A DNA stretch of 31,296 bases from a virus (IMGVR_UViG_3300034407_001737:1-31296); one strand, 5' to 3'. Positions 23,071 to 30,105 are shown, numbered from the stretch's first letter. Made by a program: numbers and translations. Notes: generated by a model not told the origin, from the letters alone.

Positions 23071-23141
23071 TAACAGTATTGTAATTGCAATTTTCTTGCA
23101 GAAAACAGTCGCCTCAAGGCTCAATTACATTAACGTTAGTG
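23071..23141 (+). repeat. attC-like imperfect palindrome (element B)
   Basis: On the plus strand: TAAC (23071-23074), AGTA, TTGTAATTG (23079-23087), a 34-nt centre with a GCCTcaAGGC hairpin (23111-23120), CAATTACA (23122-23129), 5 nt, GTTAGTG (23135-23141). The arms, order and spacing match element A (71-143) read on its minus strand, including TTGTAATTGCAATT and GCTCAATTACA, but the centres have diverged. The two lie in opposite orientation. Confidence 0.55.
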
Positions 23142-23192
23142 TTTAAAACCACCATTAACCCATGTTTTTAAGTATAATAGTGGTTATTTACA

Positions 23193-23321
23193 CTATTCTT
23201 CTTTACTATCTAAGTACTCATCTAAACACCCTTCACAGTGTAACCATCCCTCTTCAACTTCTTCACCACATACAACACATGTAGTATTATCAAATAAGCT
23301 TAGATGTATAATGTTAGCCAT
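23193..23321 (-). CDS. small zinc-ribbon protein (42 aa)
   Basis: A short protein with CVVC (residues 15-18) and HCEGC (29-33), a likely four-Cys zinc site, and an acidic tail DEYLDSKEE. It overlaps the end of the upstream gene by 8 nt. The role is unknown; such mini zinc ribbons are common in phages. It is followed by element B. Confidence 0.6.
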   Translation of the reverse strand: MANIIHLSLFDNTTCVVCGEEVEEGWLHCEGCLDEYLDSKEE

Positions 23322-23619
23322 TTATATTATCCCTTACTTCTTTTTCTAACTCCTTTCTCTTACCATACCTCTCACCTCTTAAATCCTCCCTTCTTTCCTG
23401 TACCTTACGTCTAGCCCTAGTAACACTCTCAAAAGCTGGGTAATTACCTAAAGCCATATTACTAAGTAAATAATTAGCGTCAGTATTCTTATTCCTTAAC
23501 ACAGGATCAAGCCTTAGTATTAGGTTTACATATAACCTATTATCGTTGTCTCTTAACTCTGGGTACTGAGAAAGCATTAACTCAATCTCAGGCTCTATTG
23601 ATTTGATTTGTTTTATCAT
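23314..23619 (-). CDS. conserved phage helical protein (101 aa)
   Basis: A basic helical protein. The segment YPAFESVTRARRKVQERRED resembles a motif found in small proteins of many phages (F-x-S-x-x-R-x-R-x-K), which have no assigned role. The N terminus has SQYPELRDNDNRLYVNLILR, then a middle linker. Its stop overlaps the mini zinc-ribbon gene. Its start overlaps the methyltransferase stop by 4 nt. Confidence 0.6.
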   Translation of the reverse strand: MIKQIKSIEPEIELMLSQYPELRDNDNRLYVNLILRLDPVLRNKNTDANYLLSNMALGNYPAFESVTRARRKVQERREDLRGERYGKRKELEKEVRDNING

Positions 23620-24455
23620 TTGTTTGTTGGTATATTTTTAAATATGTGCGCTATTACATCTACTGTCCATCCATCTCCTATTAAATCCGTTGCTTTAGAT
23701 TTGATTACGTCCATTTTATAATCTAAAGGTATTGTTTGTAGCTTTTTATACTCGTTCAAGGTTAAATCCCTAATACCGCTATCATCAGTAATAAATTGCG
23801 TATTCCATGCTGCGTAACCTCTAGCTGTTATAGGCATTGATTTATCACCATCCACCCTAACATACATAGTTCCTCCTCTCTTTTTTTCTATAAAGACTTT
23901 TTTCTTTTCTGACATATTTTCTTCTGGTGTAGAGCCATAATCAATAATATCTTTTAATAATACACTTTTGTCTTTTGGTTGCTCTACATTCGGTATGTTT
24001 GTCCAGTAGTATCTACGTCTATCAGCAGCACTAACTAAATTAGAATTTATCATTATAGGCTCAACACCTAACAAGTCTGTTATAGTTTTTTTGTCTTTGT
24101 TGTTCATACTAGCTACATTTTCTAGTAAGAAATAAGTAGGTTTAACCTCTTTCAAAACTCTTAAATACTCATAGAATAATATACTTTTATCCCCGTTTAA
24201 ACCAGCTTTTTTATTATTTATAATTGTTAAATCCTGACAAGGACTTCCACCTATTAGCAAATCTATTTTAGGTAAATTAACACCATTTACAAATTCAACA
24301 CTACCAAGTTGCTTAGTTCTTGGGTAATTATCTTGTGTAACTTTAATTGCGTGTTTTTTAATTTCACTTGCAAAGTAATTGTCATACTTAATCCCTAATT
24401 TGTTGAGTGCGATTTGTCCGCAACTCATTCCATCAAATAAACTTAATACATTCAT
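23616..24455 (-). CDS. C5-cytosine DNA methyltransferase
   Basis: A 279-aa protein when started at the ATG at 24455, whose N terminus MNVLSLFDGMSCGQIAL is motif I. The catalytic GGSPCQ is at 69-74 (Cys73), ENV at 112-114, and the SAADRRRYYW segment (142-151) corresponds to the RxR motif. It methylates C5 of cytosine. The sequence resembles the DNMT3-like group found in phages. An in-frame ATG at 24494 would add 13 residues and run through the upstream stop region, so the later start is preferred (4-nt gap). No restriction partner is visible; host defence evasion is likely. Confidence 0.88.
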   Translation of the reverse strand: MNVLSLFDGMSCGQIALNKLGIKYDNYFASEIKKHAIKVTQDNYPRTKQLGSVEFVNGVNLPKIDLLIGGSPCQDLTIINNKKAGLNGDKSILFYEYLRVLKEVKPTYFLLENVASMNNKDKKTITDLLGVEPIMINSNLVSAADRRRYYWTNIPNVEQPKDKSVLLKDIIDYGSTPEENMSEKKKVFIEKKRGGTMYVRVDGDKSMPITARGYAAWNTQFITDDSGIRDLTLNEYKKLQTIPLDYKMDVIKSKATDLIGDGWTVDVIAHIFKNIPTNK

Positions 24456-24459
24456 ATTT

Positions 24460-24708
24460 TTAATTATTAGTGTTTTTATTATAGGCATATTCACTCATAG
24501 CATCGTATATATTAGATATTACATTTTCCTGCATATTAGAAATAAAACTAAAAGCATCTTTACCTATATAAGCTATTAGTGTATCCTCTTGCTCAGATAA
24601 CTCACCCTGTCTTATATCTTCTAACTCTAACTCTTCTAATTTTTTATTCTCTTCAAATTGAATATTTTCTAAATGTTCTCTTTGGTATTTCTCTTGTATT
24701 GACTCCAT
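24460..24708 (-). CDS. hypothetical acidic helical protein (82 aa)
   Basis: An 82-aa Glu/Gln-rich protein with a long charged helix in the first half (EKYQREHLENIQFEENKKLE) and an acidic middle (RQGELSEQEDTLI). It overlaps the end of the upstream gene by 56 nt, which is long; no later Met is in a good position. Probably real but the start is uncertain. No function recognised. Confidence 0.45.
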   Translation of the reverse strand: MESIQEKYQREHLENIQFEENKKLEELELEDIRQGELSEQEDTLIAYIGKDAFSFISNMQENVISNIYDAMSEYAYNKNTNN

Positions 24709-24982
24709 AATGTTTGTTTATTGGTTTTAATTCTTGTACAGCTTCCATTAAATCTGTTACACCTTCTTTAGATAATCTACCTACTACATCATTAGTAATT
24801 GATGAATCATAGCAAATATTACCATCTAATAAAACAGCTAGTTCATATTGGTCATCATTATCAGTAAAAGCATATTTACCATTAATTACAGATACACCGT
24901 AACCATTATTGAACTCTAAATAAGCTCTACGCATATTTGTGTTTTCATTCTGAGTAAATTCTAAGTCTATAAAAGTTTTCAT
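24653..24982 (-). CDS. hypothetical 109-aa protein
   Basis: An alpha/beta protein with FIDLEFTQNEN at the front, a hairpin GYGVSVINGKYAFTDNDD, and a C-terminal helix plus basic tail (REIPKRTFRKYSI). A good Bacteroidota promoter (25008-25037) lies just upstream, so it starts a transcription unit reading through the methyltransferase and terminase genes. No family recognised. Confidence 0.55.
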   Translation of the reverse strand: MKTFIDLEFTQNENTNMRRAYLEFNNGYGVSVINGKYAFTDNDDQYELAVLLDGNICYDSSITNDVVGRLSKEGVTDLMEAVQELKPINKHYGVNTREIPKRTFRKYSI

Positions 24983-25007
24983 ACTGTTTGTTTTTTTGTT
25001 TGCTTTA

Positions 25008-25037
25008 CAAATATATAATAAAATTCTAATACAACAA
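25008..25037 (-). promoter_or_regulatory. Bacteroidota-type promoter
   Basis: On the minus strand TTG (25035-25037, or 25032-25034), a spacer of 19 or 16 nt, then TATATTTG (25008-25015). This fits the TTG-N17-23-TAnnTTTG consensus. The start of transcription is expected about 20 nt before the ATG at 24982. Confidence 0.65.
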
Positions 25038-25046
25038 TAACTTTTT

Positions 25047-25250
25047 TTATTTTTTTTTAATATTCATCCAATAATCTACACTACCATAACCATTATAACA
25101 AAGCTTTTTAGCTAAACATAATGTTATAACCCTACCTTGATTACTATTAATAATATGGTTTAAGTTAACTCTGCTATACCCTATCATATTAGCAAATTTA
25201 ACCTGACTTAGGCCACTTTTAGCGATTATCTTTAATAACTCTAATTCCAT
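25047..25250 (-). CDS. small Cro/CI-type HTH regulator
   Basis: A 67-aa protein with an HTH: GLSQVKFANMIGYSRVNLNH (about residues 13-32), then a basic end. The pattern Q-x-x-F-A-x-x-x-G-x-S-x-x-x-x-x-x-I fits the XRE family. It follows the 118-aa gene by 1 nt and ends just before the promoter at 25008-25037, so it may control that or its own operon. Confidence 0.7.
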   Translation of the reverse strand: MELELLKIIAKSGLSQVKFANMIGYSRVNLNHIINSNQGRVITLCLAKKLCYNGYGSVDYWMNIKKK

Positions 25251-25251
25251 A

Positions 25252-25608
25252 TCAAAACTTAAGAGATTGATTCTCTAATTTAAGTTCGTAATTCCTTTCT
25301 CTAAGCTGCTCGTTTTGCTCTTTAAGTTTATCAGAATATAATTTTAAAGCTTCTAACTCGTCATATACAGCAGTAGTGAAAAACTCTAACTCAGCAACAC
25401 CATCAATACCTTGCCTTAAAATCTTTGCTAAAGGTTCATTCACCCTACCAGCTTCTTCATACTTCTTAAAAACAGCCCTTAAAGCTATATCGTACGTTTT
25501 AAGAGACTCTTTAACCTCTTGCCTTACATTACCACTAAAAACACTTTTAGCTTCTTTAAACATAAAGTAAATAGGTAATGTGGCTAATTTTGGTTTATCA
25601 CTTATCAT
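25252..25608 (-). CDS. hypothetical helical protein (118 aa)
   Basis: A helical protein with a KPKLATLPIYFMFKEAKSVF front and a C-terminal coiled coil (KLKEQNEQLRERNYELKLEN). No enzyme motif. It follows the ATPase gene by 2 nt in the replication block and could be an accessory or loader protein, but that is only suggested by position. Confidence 0.5.
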   Translation of the reverse strand: MISDKPKLATLPIYFMFKEAKSVFSGNVRQEVKESLKTYDIALRAVFKKYEEAGRVNEPLAKILRQGIDGVAELEFFTTAVYDELEALKLYSDKLKEQNEQLRERNYELKLENQSLKF

Positions 25609-25610
25609 AA

Positions 25611-26612
25611 TTAAAACGGAATATCATTATTATCTATCTCTAATCCATAACTTGCTTTACTCATCCTATGGTGTTGTTCACTTCTGTTAACGGCTTGCTC
25701 TCCTAGTACGTCCATTTCTGTTTGACCTACTGTACTATAAGTTTTTTCTAATGGGTTAATGTTATCTATGTAATACTTACAATGATCTTCCCATCTTAAT
25801 TCAATAGGTGCATCTCTAGGGGTGACACCTCCACCTGTAATAGTTTCTTTTACTTTTCTAACGTGTAACTCTCCTATGTTCCATTTCTCAGGGTGTTGAG
25901 TCATTCTGTGAATAGTCCAAAAATCATCTGCTCTATTAGCAAACTTTTGACCTCCTTCAGTATCAGCTTTCTCGGGTGCAGCTAAATGCCCTTCGTAAAT
26001 ATGGTCTTTAGGGTATCTATTCCTTGCAGCCTGAGTTACTAAGTGAGCATTTACAAAAACATTAGTTTTAGTTTGTGATGCAAATATTCTAAGGTTAGCA
26101 CATATATCATAGTCTTCTTGATGCTTATTCCCTGTTTCAGTCATTAAGCTATTAAAAGGGTCTACCAATAATCCATCATGATTTTTCTTATTTGCTAATT
26201 CTAAAATATCATTTGCTGAGTATCTTTTGTTATTTGGTATAAACTCAAAGCAATCACTAATCTCATTTAAGGTTCTTTGAAATCCTTTGTCATCTATAGA
26301 AAAGTGCTTATCCATTCTTTTGCCTGTCCAGAAGTTAAATATTTTAAATAATTGGCTTCTAATAGTATTTTCTGAAGAGTAGATAAGATGTTTTTTATTA
26401 TGAATCTTAGACATACAAACAAAATACCAAAGTAGTACATCTGTCTTACCTACGTTATCATGACCGTTAACCATGTTAAACTGTCCATCTTTCCAAGCTA
26501 CACTATTATCAAACTTCTCAACTCCTATTCCTAAACCTTGTTTAACTTTACCTAGTCTTATTTCATCTAGTCCGCTAATCTCATCAAAAGGCTTTGTATA
26601 TATCTTCTCCAT
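25611..26612 (-). CDS. RecA/DnaB-like replicative helicase ATPase
   Basis: A 333-aa P-loop protein of the RecA/DnaB fold. Walker A is GHDNVGKT (50-57), Walker B is LLVD (148-151), and VFVNAHLVTQA (185-195) is a strand like DnaB motif H3. It most likely acts as the phage replicative helicase: its gene follows the initiator gene by 1 nt. The C terminus ends DNNDIPF, which resembles the acidic tip of SSB proteins (DDDIPF). Tip mimicry would let it bind SSB-binding partners; this is inference. A RadA-like recombination ATPase is the alternative. Confidence 0.8.
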   Translation of the reverse strand: MEKIYTKPFDEISGLDEIRLGKVKQGLGIGVEKFDNSVAWKDGQFNMVNGHDNVGKTDVLLWYFVCMSKIHNKKHLIYSSENTIRSQLFKIFNFWTGKRMDKHFSIDDKGFQRTLNEISDCFEFIPNNKRYSANDILELANKKNHDGLLVDPFNSLMTETGNKHQEDYDICANLRIFASQTKTNVFVNAHLVTQAARNRYPKDHIYEGHLAAPEKADTEGGQKFANRADDFWTIHRMTQHPEKWNIGELHVRKVKETITGGGVTPRDAPIELRWEDHCKYYIDNINPLEKTYSTVGQTEMDVLGEQAVNRSEQHHRMSKASYGLEIDNNDIPF

Positions 26613-26613
26613 A

Positions 26614-27315
26614 TTAATTGTTTCCTAACCAAGGGGCTGCCGATTTTTTAACTACTTCTTTAGGTTTATTGTAATTTAACCATCTCCAGAACCACGTAAT
26701 AACAGGCCCATATTGTTTATTCTTAAATTCGTCGTTTAACTTATTCTCTTCTAAGAACTCTTCTAACCTAATAATTAAATTTTCTTTATCAGTTTTAAAA
26801 CTTCTTTCTTTAGCATCGTAATTAGTTTCTTTAAATCTATCTATTACTTTAGAAACTTTTTCCTCTAATAAAGATATATTTATATCATTATCATTTACAG
26901 TAACAGTAACAGTATCATTAACAGCGACGTTTGCGACCTCTTGCGATGGGGTGCGATTAGTTTTATCGCTATGCGATGATTTGCGACTGTTTGCGATGTC
27001 TTTAGCTTCTTTAATAGTAATCTTTTTACTAACTACTTTATCATAAAGGTCTTTATTCCAACGCTTTAGGTTGCCTAACTTACCGTTATCACTCCTAGAC
27101 ACCTTAGAACCCTCATACTTCTCTAAATCTCTTTTTAACTGTTGCTTGATAGGTTCAAAAGCAATTTCTACTAATAAATTATCTGTTTTAGGGTCTTTAT
27201 CATTTACATAATCTAACAAATGTTTAAATAATTCACCAGCAACTTCATTAGGAAGTTTCTCTACAGTTTTAACTATATCACAATAAAGGATAAAAGATTT
27301 TTTATTCTCAGCCAT
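26614..27315 (-). CDS. DUF6291-like replication initiator protein
   Basis: A 233-aa protein. The N-terminal 75 residues (KKSFILYCDIVKTVEKLPNE, then ELFKHLLDYVND) match the DUF6291 pattern common before helicase genes in Bacteroidota phages. Residues about 95-145 are a polar Ser/Asn/Asp/Thr linker. The C-terminal part (helix, then KQYGPVITWFWRWLNY) looks like a domain that contacts the helicase. The linker DNA carries seven 10-bp units (26931-27000) that look like origin iterons, as in lambda O. Initiator function is inferred from the iterons, linker and neighbour. Confidence 0.65.
   Translation of the reverse strand: MAENKKSFILYCDIVKTVEKLPNEVAGELFKHLLDYVNDKDPKTDNLLVEIAFEPIKQQLKRDLEKYEGSKVSRSDNGKLGNLKRWNKDLYDKVVSKKITIKEAKDIANSRKSSHSDKTNRTPSQEVANVAVNDTVTVTVNDNDINISLLEEKVSKVIDRFKETNYDAKERSFKTDKENLIIRLEEFLEENKLNDEFKNKQYGPVITWFWRWLNYNKPKEVVKKSAAPWLGNN
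26931..27000. repeat. 10-bp-phased iteron array, candidate origin
   Basis: Seven consecutive 10-bp units; six carry TGCGA (5'-nTGCGAynnn) at 26932, 26942, 26952, 26972, 26982 and 26992. The unit at 26961-26970 instead has the complement ATCGCT. All repeats face the same side of the helix. A further gcgac lies at 26924. AT-rich DNA and TAACAG repeats (about 26850-26920) sit beside the array and could unwind. The array lies within the linker coding region of the initiator-like gene. Origin function is inferred. Confidence 0.6.
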
Positions 27316-27318
27316 TAT

Positions 27319-27630
27319 TTAATCTTCTTTTGATTCGTAATACTCAAACTTATTATTAGCCATTTCTAGCATTGACATATAGCTATTAAAAGTCTTTTCC
27401 ATATACTGATGTGCATACATAGGGTAATCTTCATTTGAAGGCTTCTTTTCACCACCTGTCACTAAAACACCGTTTATAGTTCTATCCTTAGAATATCTAA
27501 TCTTCCAAACCTCAATACTTTCACATGCGTAAAAATCCGCTTTAGCTGATAATATCAAAGCCTTTTTACCTCTTGATATCACTTTAAAGGAAACTCCTTT
27601 ATACTTAAATTCATCTTCAATTAACCTCAT
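27319..27630 (-). CDS. hypothetical 103-aa protein
   Basis: An alpha/beta protein with RLIEDEFKYKGVSFKVISRG, an ALILSAKADFYACESIEVWK middle strand pair and a helical C terminus (SYMSMLEMANNKFEYYESK). It precedes the initiator-like gene by 3 nt and follows the small HTH gene. No family recognised. Confidence 0.55.
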   Translation of the reverse strand: MRLIEDEFKYKGVSFKVISRGKKALILSAKADFYACESIEVWKIRYSKDRTINGVLVTGGEKKPSNEDYPMYAHQYMEKTFNSYMSMLEMANNKFEYYESKED

Positions 27631-27667
27631 AATTTAAACTTTCTTAAACTTATTAAACAAAAAAATA

Positions 27668-27835
27668 TTACAACTCTAAAGTCTTCTTTAATTTATCAAG
27701 TGTCTCATCACCTAAATCTTTTTTACCATTCAAGTAATAACTAAACCAAACATTTGTTACACCTATCTGTTTAGCTATAAAAGATTTCTTAAGACCTCTT
27801 TCAAAAATTACATCTCTTACTTTCTTGTAATTCAT
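27668..27835 (-). CDS. small HTH (Cro-like) protein, 55 aa
   Basis: A short gene not overlapping others. The product is a compact HTH: LKKSFIAKQIGVTNVWFSYY (about residues 15-34) is a helix-turn-helix of the Cro/XRE type, followed by NGKKDLGDETLDKLKKTLEL. Position between a DnaA-like gene and replication genes suggests a transcription regulator for the early region. TTGTATT precedes its ATG. Confidence 0.7.
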   Translation of the reverse strand: MNYKKVRDVIFERGLKKSFIAKQIGVTNVWFSYYLNGKKDLGDETLDKLKKTLEL

Positions 27836-27871
27836 AATACAATTATAATTAAATTTATTTAAACTAAAAAA

Positions 27872-28399
27872 TTATTCTTCAATTAATTCACTTATTTTCC
27901 TGTCATCAAACTCCCAACCCTTAAACATGTTTCTAGGCTTATAGTCTTTAAAAGATACTTTATCCATGTTCTTAGTATATGATATTTTTTGCATTAATAC
28001 ACACTTCTCAGCCTTTTCTACAAATTCTCTTAGTATTGGGTCGTAACCATTTAAAGCGTCCTCTATTGTATTCTTTGCGTATATCATAGTGGCATGGTCT
28101 CTATTAAAAATAGCACCTACTATAGTTGTTGAGAACTGAGTATATTTATAAATTAAATACATTGCAATTTGTCTAGCTTTTACAGCTTCTCTAAGTCTTG
28201 TCCTAGAAAACATTTGCTCTTTACTTATAGCAGTAATAAGAGAAACTACTTTTATAATATCATTATAATCATAGTAATGTCTTTCACTAAGCAACTCTTT
28301 TTCTGATACCTCTTTAGAAAGTTCATCTATTAACTCTGTAATAGAAAAGTCTCCTTTAAACTTTGATGCTGTCCTCCATACTAATTTTTTACTAATCAT
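27872..28399 (-). CDS. DnaA domain IV-like DNA-binding protein
   Basis: A 175-aa protein. Residues about 48-120 (FSRTRLREAVKARQIAMYL, then a DHATMIYA signature at 101-108) match DnaA domain IV, which reads DnaA boxes. There is no Walker A, so it lacks the DnaA ATPase. It may mimic or compete with host DnaA, or bind the phage origin near 26931. The rest is a short acidic helix at the front and a basic tail. A few host-like domain-IV proteins occur in Bacteroidota phages. Confidence 0.75.
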   Translation of the reverse strand: MISKKLVWRTASKFKGDFSITELIDELSKEVSEKELLSERHYYDYNDIIKVVSLITAISKEQMFSRTRLREAVKARQIAMYLIYKYTQFSTTIVGAIFNRDHATMIYAKNTIEDALNGYDPILREFVEKAEKCVLMQKISYTKNMDKVSFKDYKPRNMFKGWEFDDRKISELIEE

Positions 28400-28590
28400 T
28401 TCAATAAATTTAATTGGGTTTCTAAATCGTTGTAAGCGTCTTCTAGTATTCTTTGCATACTCATCATTGCTACTTTAGCTTCTGGGCTTCTGGCTTCATC
28501 TATATTCAATGTATTACCGTATTCACCTATACTATTTGCAAATATCATTAAGTGAGTTTCCATTTTTTCTATTTCTTCTTGCTTAGTCAT
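28396..28590 (-). CDS. hypothetical helical protein (64 aa)
   Basis: An acidic all-helical protein (KQEEIEKMETHLMIFANSIG, then SPEAKVAMMSMQRILEDAYNDLE), probably a helical hairpin. It overlaps the DnaA-like gene by 4 nt. No function recognised. Confidence 0.5.
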   Translation of the reverse strand: MTKQEEIEKMETHLMIFANSIGEYGNTLNIDEARSPEAKVAMMSMQRILEDAYNDLETQLNLLK

Positions 28591-28593
28591 GTC

Positions 28594-28785
28594 TTAACTT
28601 CTTAAATATTTATAAATAATTTCATTAACTACTTCCAACTTAGCCTCATACGTAGAAACCTGAGATATAAAGAAACCAGCGAAGCTTGGATTGTCTTTAG
28701 CATCCTTCTTACTACTTTCTATCATTTCTTCATAAGCTTGCTTCTCTGCTGTTAGCTCTAAATAAAATACTGTTTGTTTGTTCAT
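28594..28785 (-). CDS. hypothetical helical protein (63 aa)
   Basis: A charged helical protein (FYLELTAEKQAYEEMIESSK, then YEAKLEVVNEIIYKYL) with a small NPSFAGFFISQ break. It ends 3 nt before the next small gene. Shape and size match its neighbour; no function is recognised. Confidence 0.5.
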   Translation of the reverse strand: MNKQTVFYLELTAEKQAYEEMIESSKKDAKDNPSFAGFFISQVSTYEAKLEVVNEIIYKYLRS

Positions 28786-28796
28786 GTCTTTTGTTT

Positions 28797-29018
28797 TTAT
28801 TGTTCTACTACTCTCATTTCATAATTCCAAGCAATTCTACGCTTAGTAATTTCTACTTCCTTACCAATCGGATCACCTCCGTTTATTACATTTGTGCTAA
28901 CTAAAATAGTTTTATAACTATTCTCAGTTTCCTCAATAACATCATAAATATCTGTTATCCATGAGTTACCAGAAGTTCTAGTAGTTCCTTGTCTTGAGTG
29001 AATAATTTGCTTTTTCAT
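28797..29018 (-). CDS. hypothetical 73-aa protein
   Basis: A beta-rich, mildly basic protein (QIIHSRQGTTRTSGNSWITD, then SYKTILVSTNVINGGDPIG and RRIAWNYEMRVV). The small strand-rich form would fit an OB- or SH3-like barrel. It follows the 93-aa gene by 1 nt. No family recognised. Confidence 0.5.
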   Translation of the reverse strand: MKKQIIHSRQGTTRTSGNSWITDIYDVIEETENSYKTILVSTNVINGGDPIGKEVEITKRRIAWNYEMRVVEQ

Positions 29019-29019
29019 C

Positions 29020-29301
29020 TTATTGGTTTTTTTTCCATTCTTTAACTGATTCTCTTAACTGGTCTGAAAAGTCCTCTTCTAACTCTTCCCATTTATCTAA
29101 TGATACGATAACTTTAGAAATATCTAAACCATCATAGTAAATCGAATCTAATATAAATTCATCCCACTCATTAACTCTAAACTTAGCTTTAACAGCTTCA
29201 CTTCCAATACTAAAAAACTCTGTTCTCATGTTTAATTCTTTTCTTGCTTTCTCTACTAACTCAACGTTAGCTTTAACTGTAATTGGTTTTAAATCTCTCA
29301 T
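29020..29301 (-). CDS. hypothetical acidic 93-aa protein
   Basis: An alpha/beta protein with KPITVKANVELVEKARKELN, an acidic middle (FRVNEWDEFILDSIYYDGLD) and an acidic helix near the end (EELEEDFSDQLRESVKEWKK). It is the first gene after a terminator (29370-29398) and has its own promoter (29328-29355), so it starts the early transcription unit 29.3-27.3 kb. No family recognised. Confidence 0.55.
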   Translation of the reverse strand: MRDLKPITVKANVELVEKARKELNMRTEFFSIGSEAVKAKFRVNEWDEFILDSIYYDGLDISKVIVSLDKWEELEEDFSDQLRESVKEWKKNQ

Positions 29302-29327
29302 TTTACTTGTTTTTGTTTGTTGATAAT

Positions 29328-29355
29328 CAAATATAGTAATAAATAATTAATACAA
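29328..29355 (-). promoter_or_regulatory. Bacteroidota-type promoter of early operon
   Basis: On the minus strand TTG (29353-29355), 17 nt, then TATATTTG (29328-29335), an excellent match to TTG-N17-TAnnTTTG. It sits between a terminator and the gene at 29020-29301. Confidence 0.75.
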
Positions 29356-29369
29356 TACTATTAAAACAT

Positions 29370-29398
29370 AAAAAAAGGGTAAAAACTTAATTCTACCC
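29370..29398 (-). terminator. terminator after rusA remnant/HNH region
   Basis: On the minus strand GGGTAGAA (29391-29398) pairs with TTTTACCC (29377-29384) with one G-U pair, around a 6-nt loop, followed by a T run (29370-29376). It would end transcripts from the rusA and HNH genes. Confidence 0.75.
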
Positions 29399-29402
29399 CT
29401 TG

Positions 29403-29419
29403 TTTATAATGATTCTAAA
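29403..29419. repeat. 8-1-8 palindrome after a stop codon (copy 3)
   Basis: TTTATAATgATTCTAAA, one mismatch from the core of the copies at 11640-11662 and 20259-20273. It lies 3 nt after the stop codon of the rusA 3' remnant and directly before the terminator. Confidence 0.55.
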
Positions 29420-29422
29420 TAG

Positions 29423-29494
29423 TTATTCAATCGGTATTATATGAAACTCTACTCTAGGATTCTCTTTATCTAAGTGTTTTTTAGCGTGTATTTC
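29423..29494 (-). pseudogene. diverged duplicate of rusA 3' end
   Basis: On the minus strand the frame reads [20 protein letters not shown] and then PIE-stop. The intact rusA gene ends EIHAQKHLDKLNPRIEFSII then PL. The 13-nt agcgtgtatttct is identical in both copies (29483-29495, 30157-30169) while the rest has diverged. It is the remnant left when the HNH gene entered rusA, or was carried with it. The last codons of the HNH gene overlap it in a different frame. Confidence 0.85.
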
Positions 29495-29982
29495 TTTCTT
29501 CTATTATTCGCTTGCTCTTTAGCTGTCGCCCAACGACAGTTACTAGGTTCATAGCTACCGTTTACGTCTATTCTGTCGATAGAGTGTTTTAGCGATGGTT
29601 TTAAACCCATATCTGAAGCAAAGTTATCATAACTATTTAACCATCTGTCGCAAACGGTAATACCACGCCCTCCATAATCATTAAAGCTTTTAGAATTTGG
29701 ATTACTACATCGGGCTTTCATAGTTGCCCAAGTAGAATATAAAGGTTTATATTCTTTATTATGTTTATACCTAATACTACTTTCAGCCTTAACTTTTTCT
29801 TTATTTTTTTGGTATTTTAACCTTCTATTTTCTTTTAAGACTTCTTTGTTTTTATCTCTATATTCAGCACTTTTAGCTTTTTTATGCTCTTTGTTTTTTT
29901 GATAGGCATATTTTCCATAGCACGACTGACAAAAACCTTTACAGTAAACCTTTTTACCGCATCCATTAACTTTACACTTCAT
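29470..29982 (-). CDS. HNH homing endonuclease inserted at rusA
   Basis: A 170-aa protein from the ATG at 29982. Its N-terminal [20 protein letters not shown] is a Cys-rich zinc motif. A Lys-rich linker (about 28-65) follows. The nuclease core (about 85-155) has [27 protein letters not shown] and [10 protein letters not shown], matching the HNH gene at 3706. An in-frame ATG at 30018 would read through a hairpin leader and is rejected. The 3' end overlaps the rusA remnant. It should cut an intact rusA allele and promote its own spread; that target is inferred from the flanks. Confidence 0.88.
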   Translation of the reverse strand: MKCKVNGCGKKVYCKGFCQSCYGKYAYQKNKEHKKAKSAEYRDKNKEVLKENRRLKYQKNKEKVKAESSIRYKHNKEYKPLYSTWATMKARCSNPNSKSFNDYGGRGITVCDRWLNSYDNFASDMGLKPSLKHSIDRIDVNGSYEPSNCRWATAKEQANNRRKKYTLKNT

Positions 29983-29986
29983 AATT

Positions 29987-30065
29987 AAAAAACCCCCTTT
30001 ATCCGTGGTGGTAGACACTTCAAAAGAGGGAATTTATATAAATATTTTTAAAATGTATCTACCAC
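29987..30065 (-). promoter_or_regulatory. pseudoknot-type leader / attenuator of HNH gene
   Basis: On the minus strand P1 is an 11-bp helix, GTGGTAGATAC (30065-30055) with GTGTCTACCAC (30018-30008), one G-U pair. P2 is 8 bp, CCCTCTTT (30030-30023) with AAAGGGGG (30000-29993), one G-U pair, followed by six T (29992-29987). The 3' arm of P1 lies in the P2 loop, giving a pseudoknot layout. P2 plus T run alone is a Rho-independent terminator, so P1 could act as antiterminator. The ATG is 10 nt after P2. The layout matches the leader at 3608-3686. Confidence 0.65.
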
Positions 30066-30075
30066 AATACAGATA

Positions 30076-30105
30076 CAAATATATTAATTATGATATAATT
30101 TACAA
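30076..30105 (-). promoter_or_regulatory. promoter of HNH gene
   Basis: On the minus strand TTTG, 19 nt, TATATTTG (30076-30083), a full match to the Bacteroidota consensus. The -33 box overlaps the rusA stop codon. Transcription would start near 30069, only a few bases before the first pseudoknot arm. Confidence 0.7.

Noticed and set aside
23050-23124. N-terminal extension of the small membrane protein
   Set aside because: The extension is encoded by the palindromic element B and has an odd hydrophobic composition; the TTG at 23049 fits the leader pattern.
29983-30018. Upstream ATG for the right-hand HNH gene
   Set aside because: The added 12 residues would be translated from the terminator hairpin and its T run; the Cys-rich domain begins right after the later ATG.
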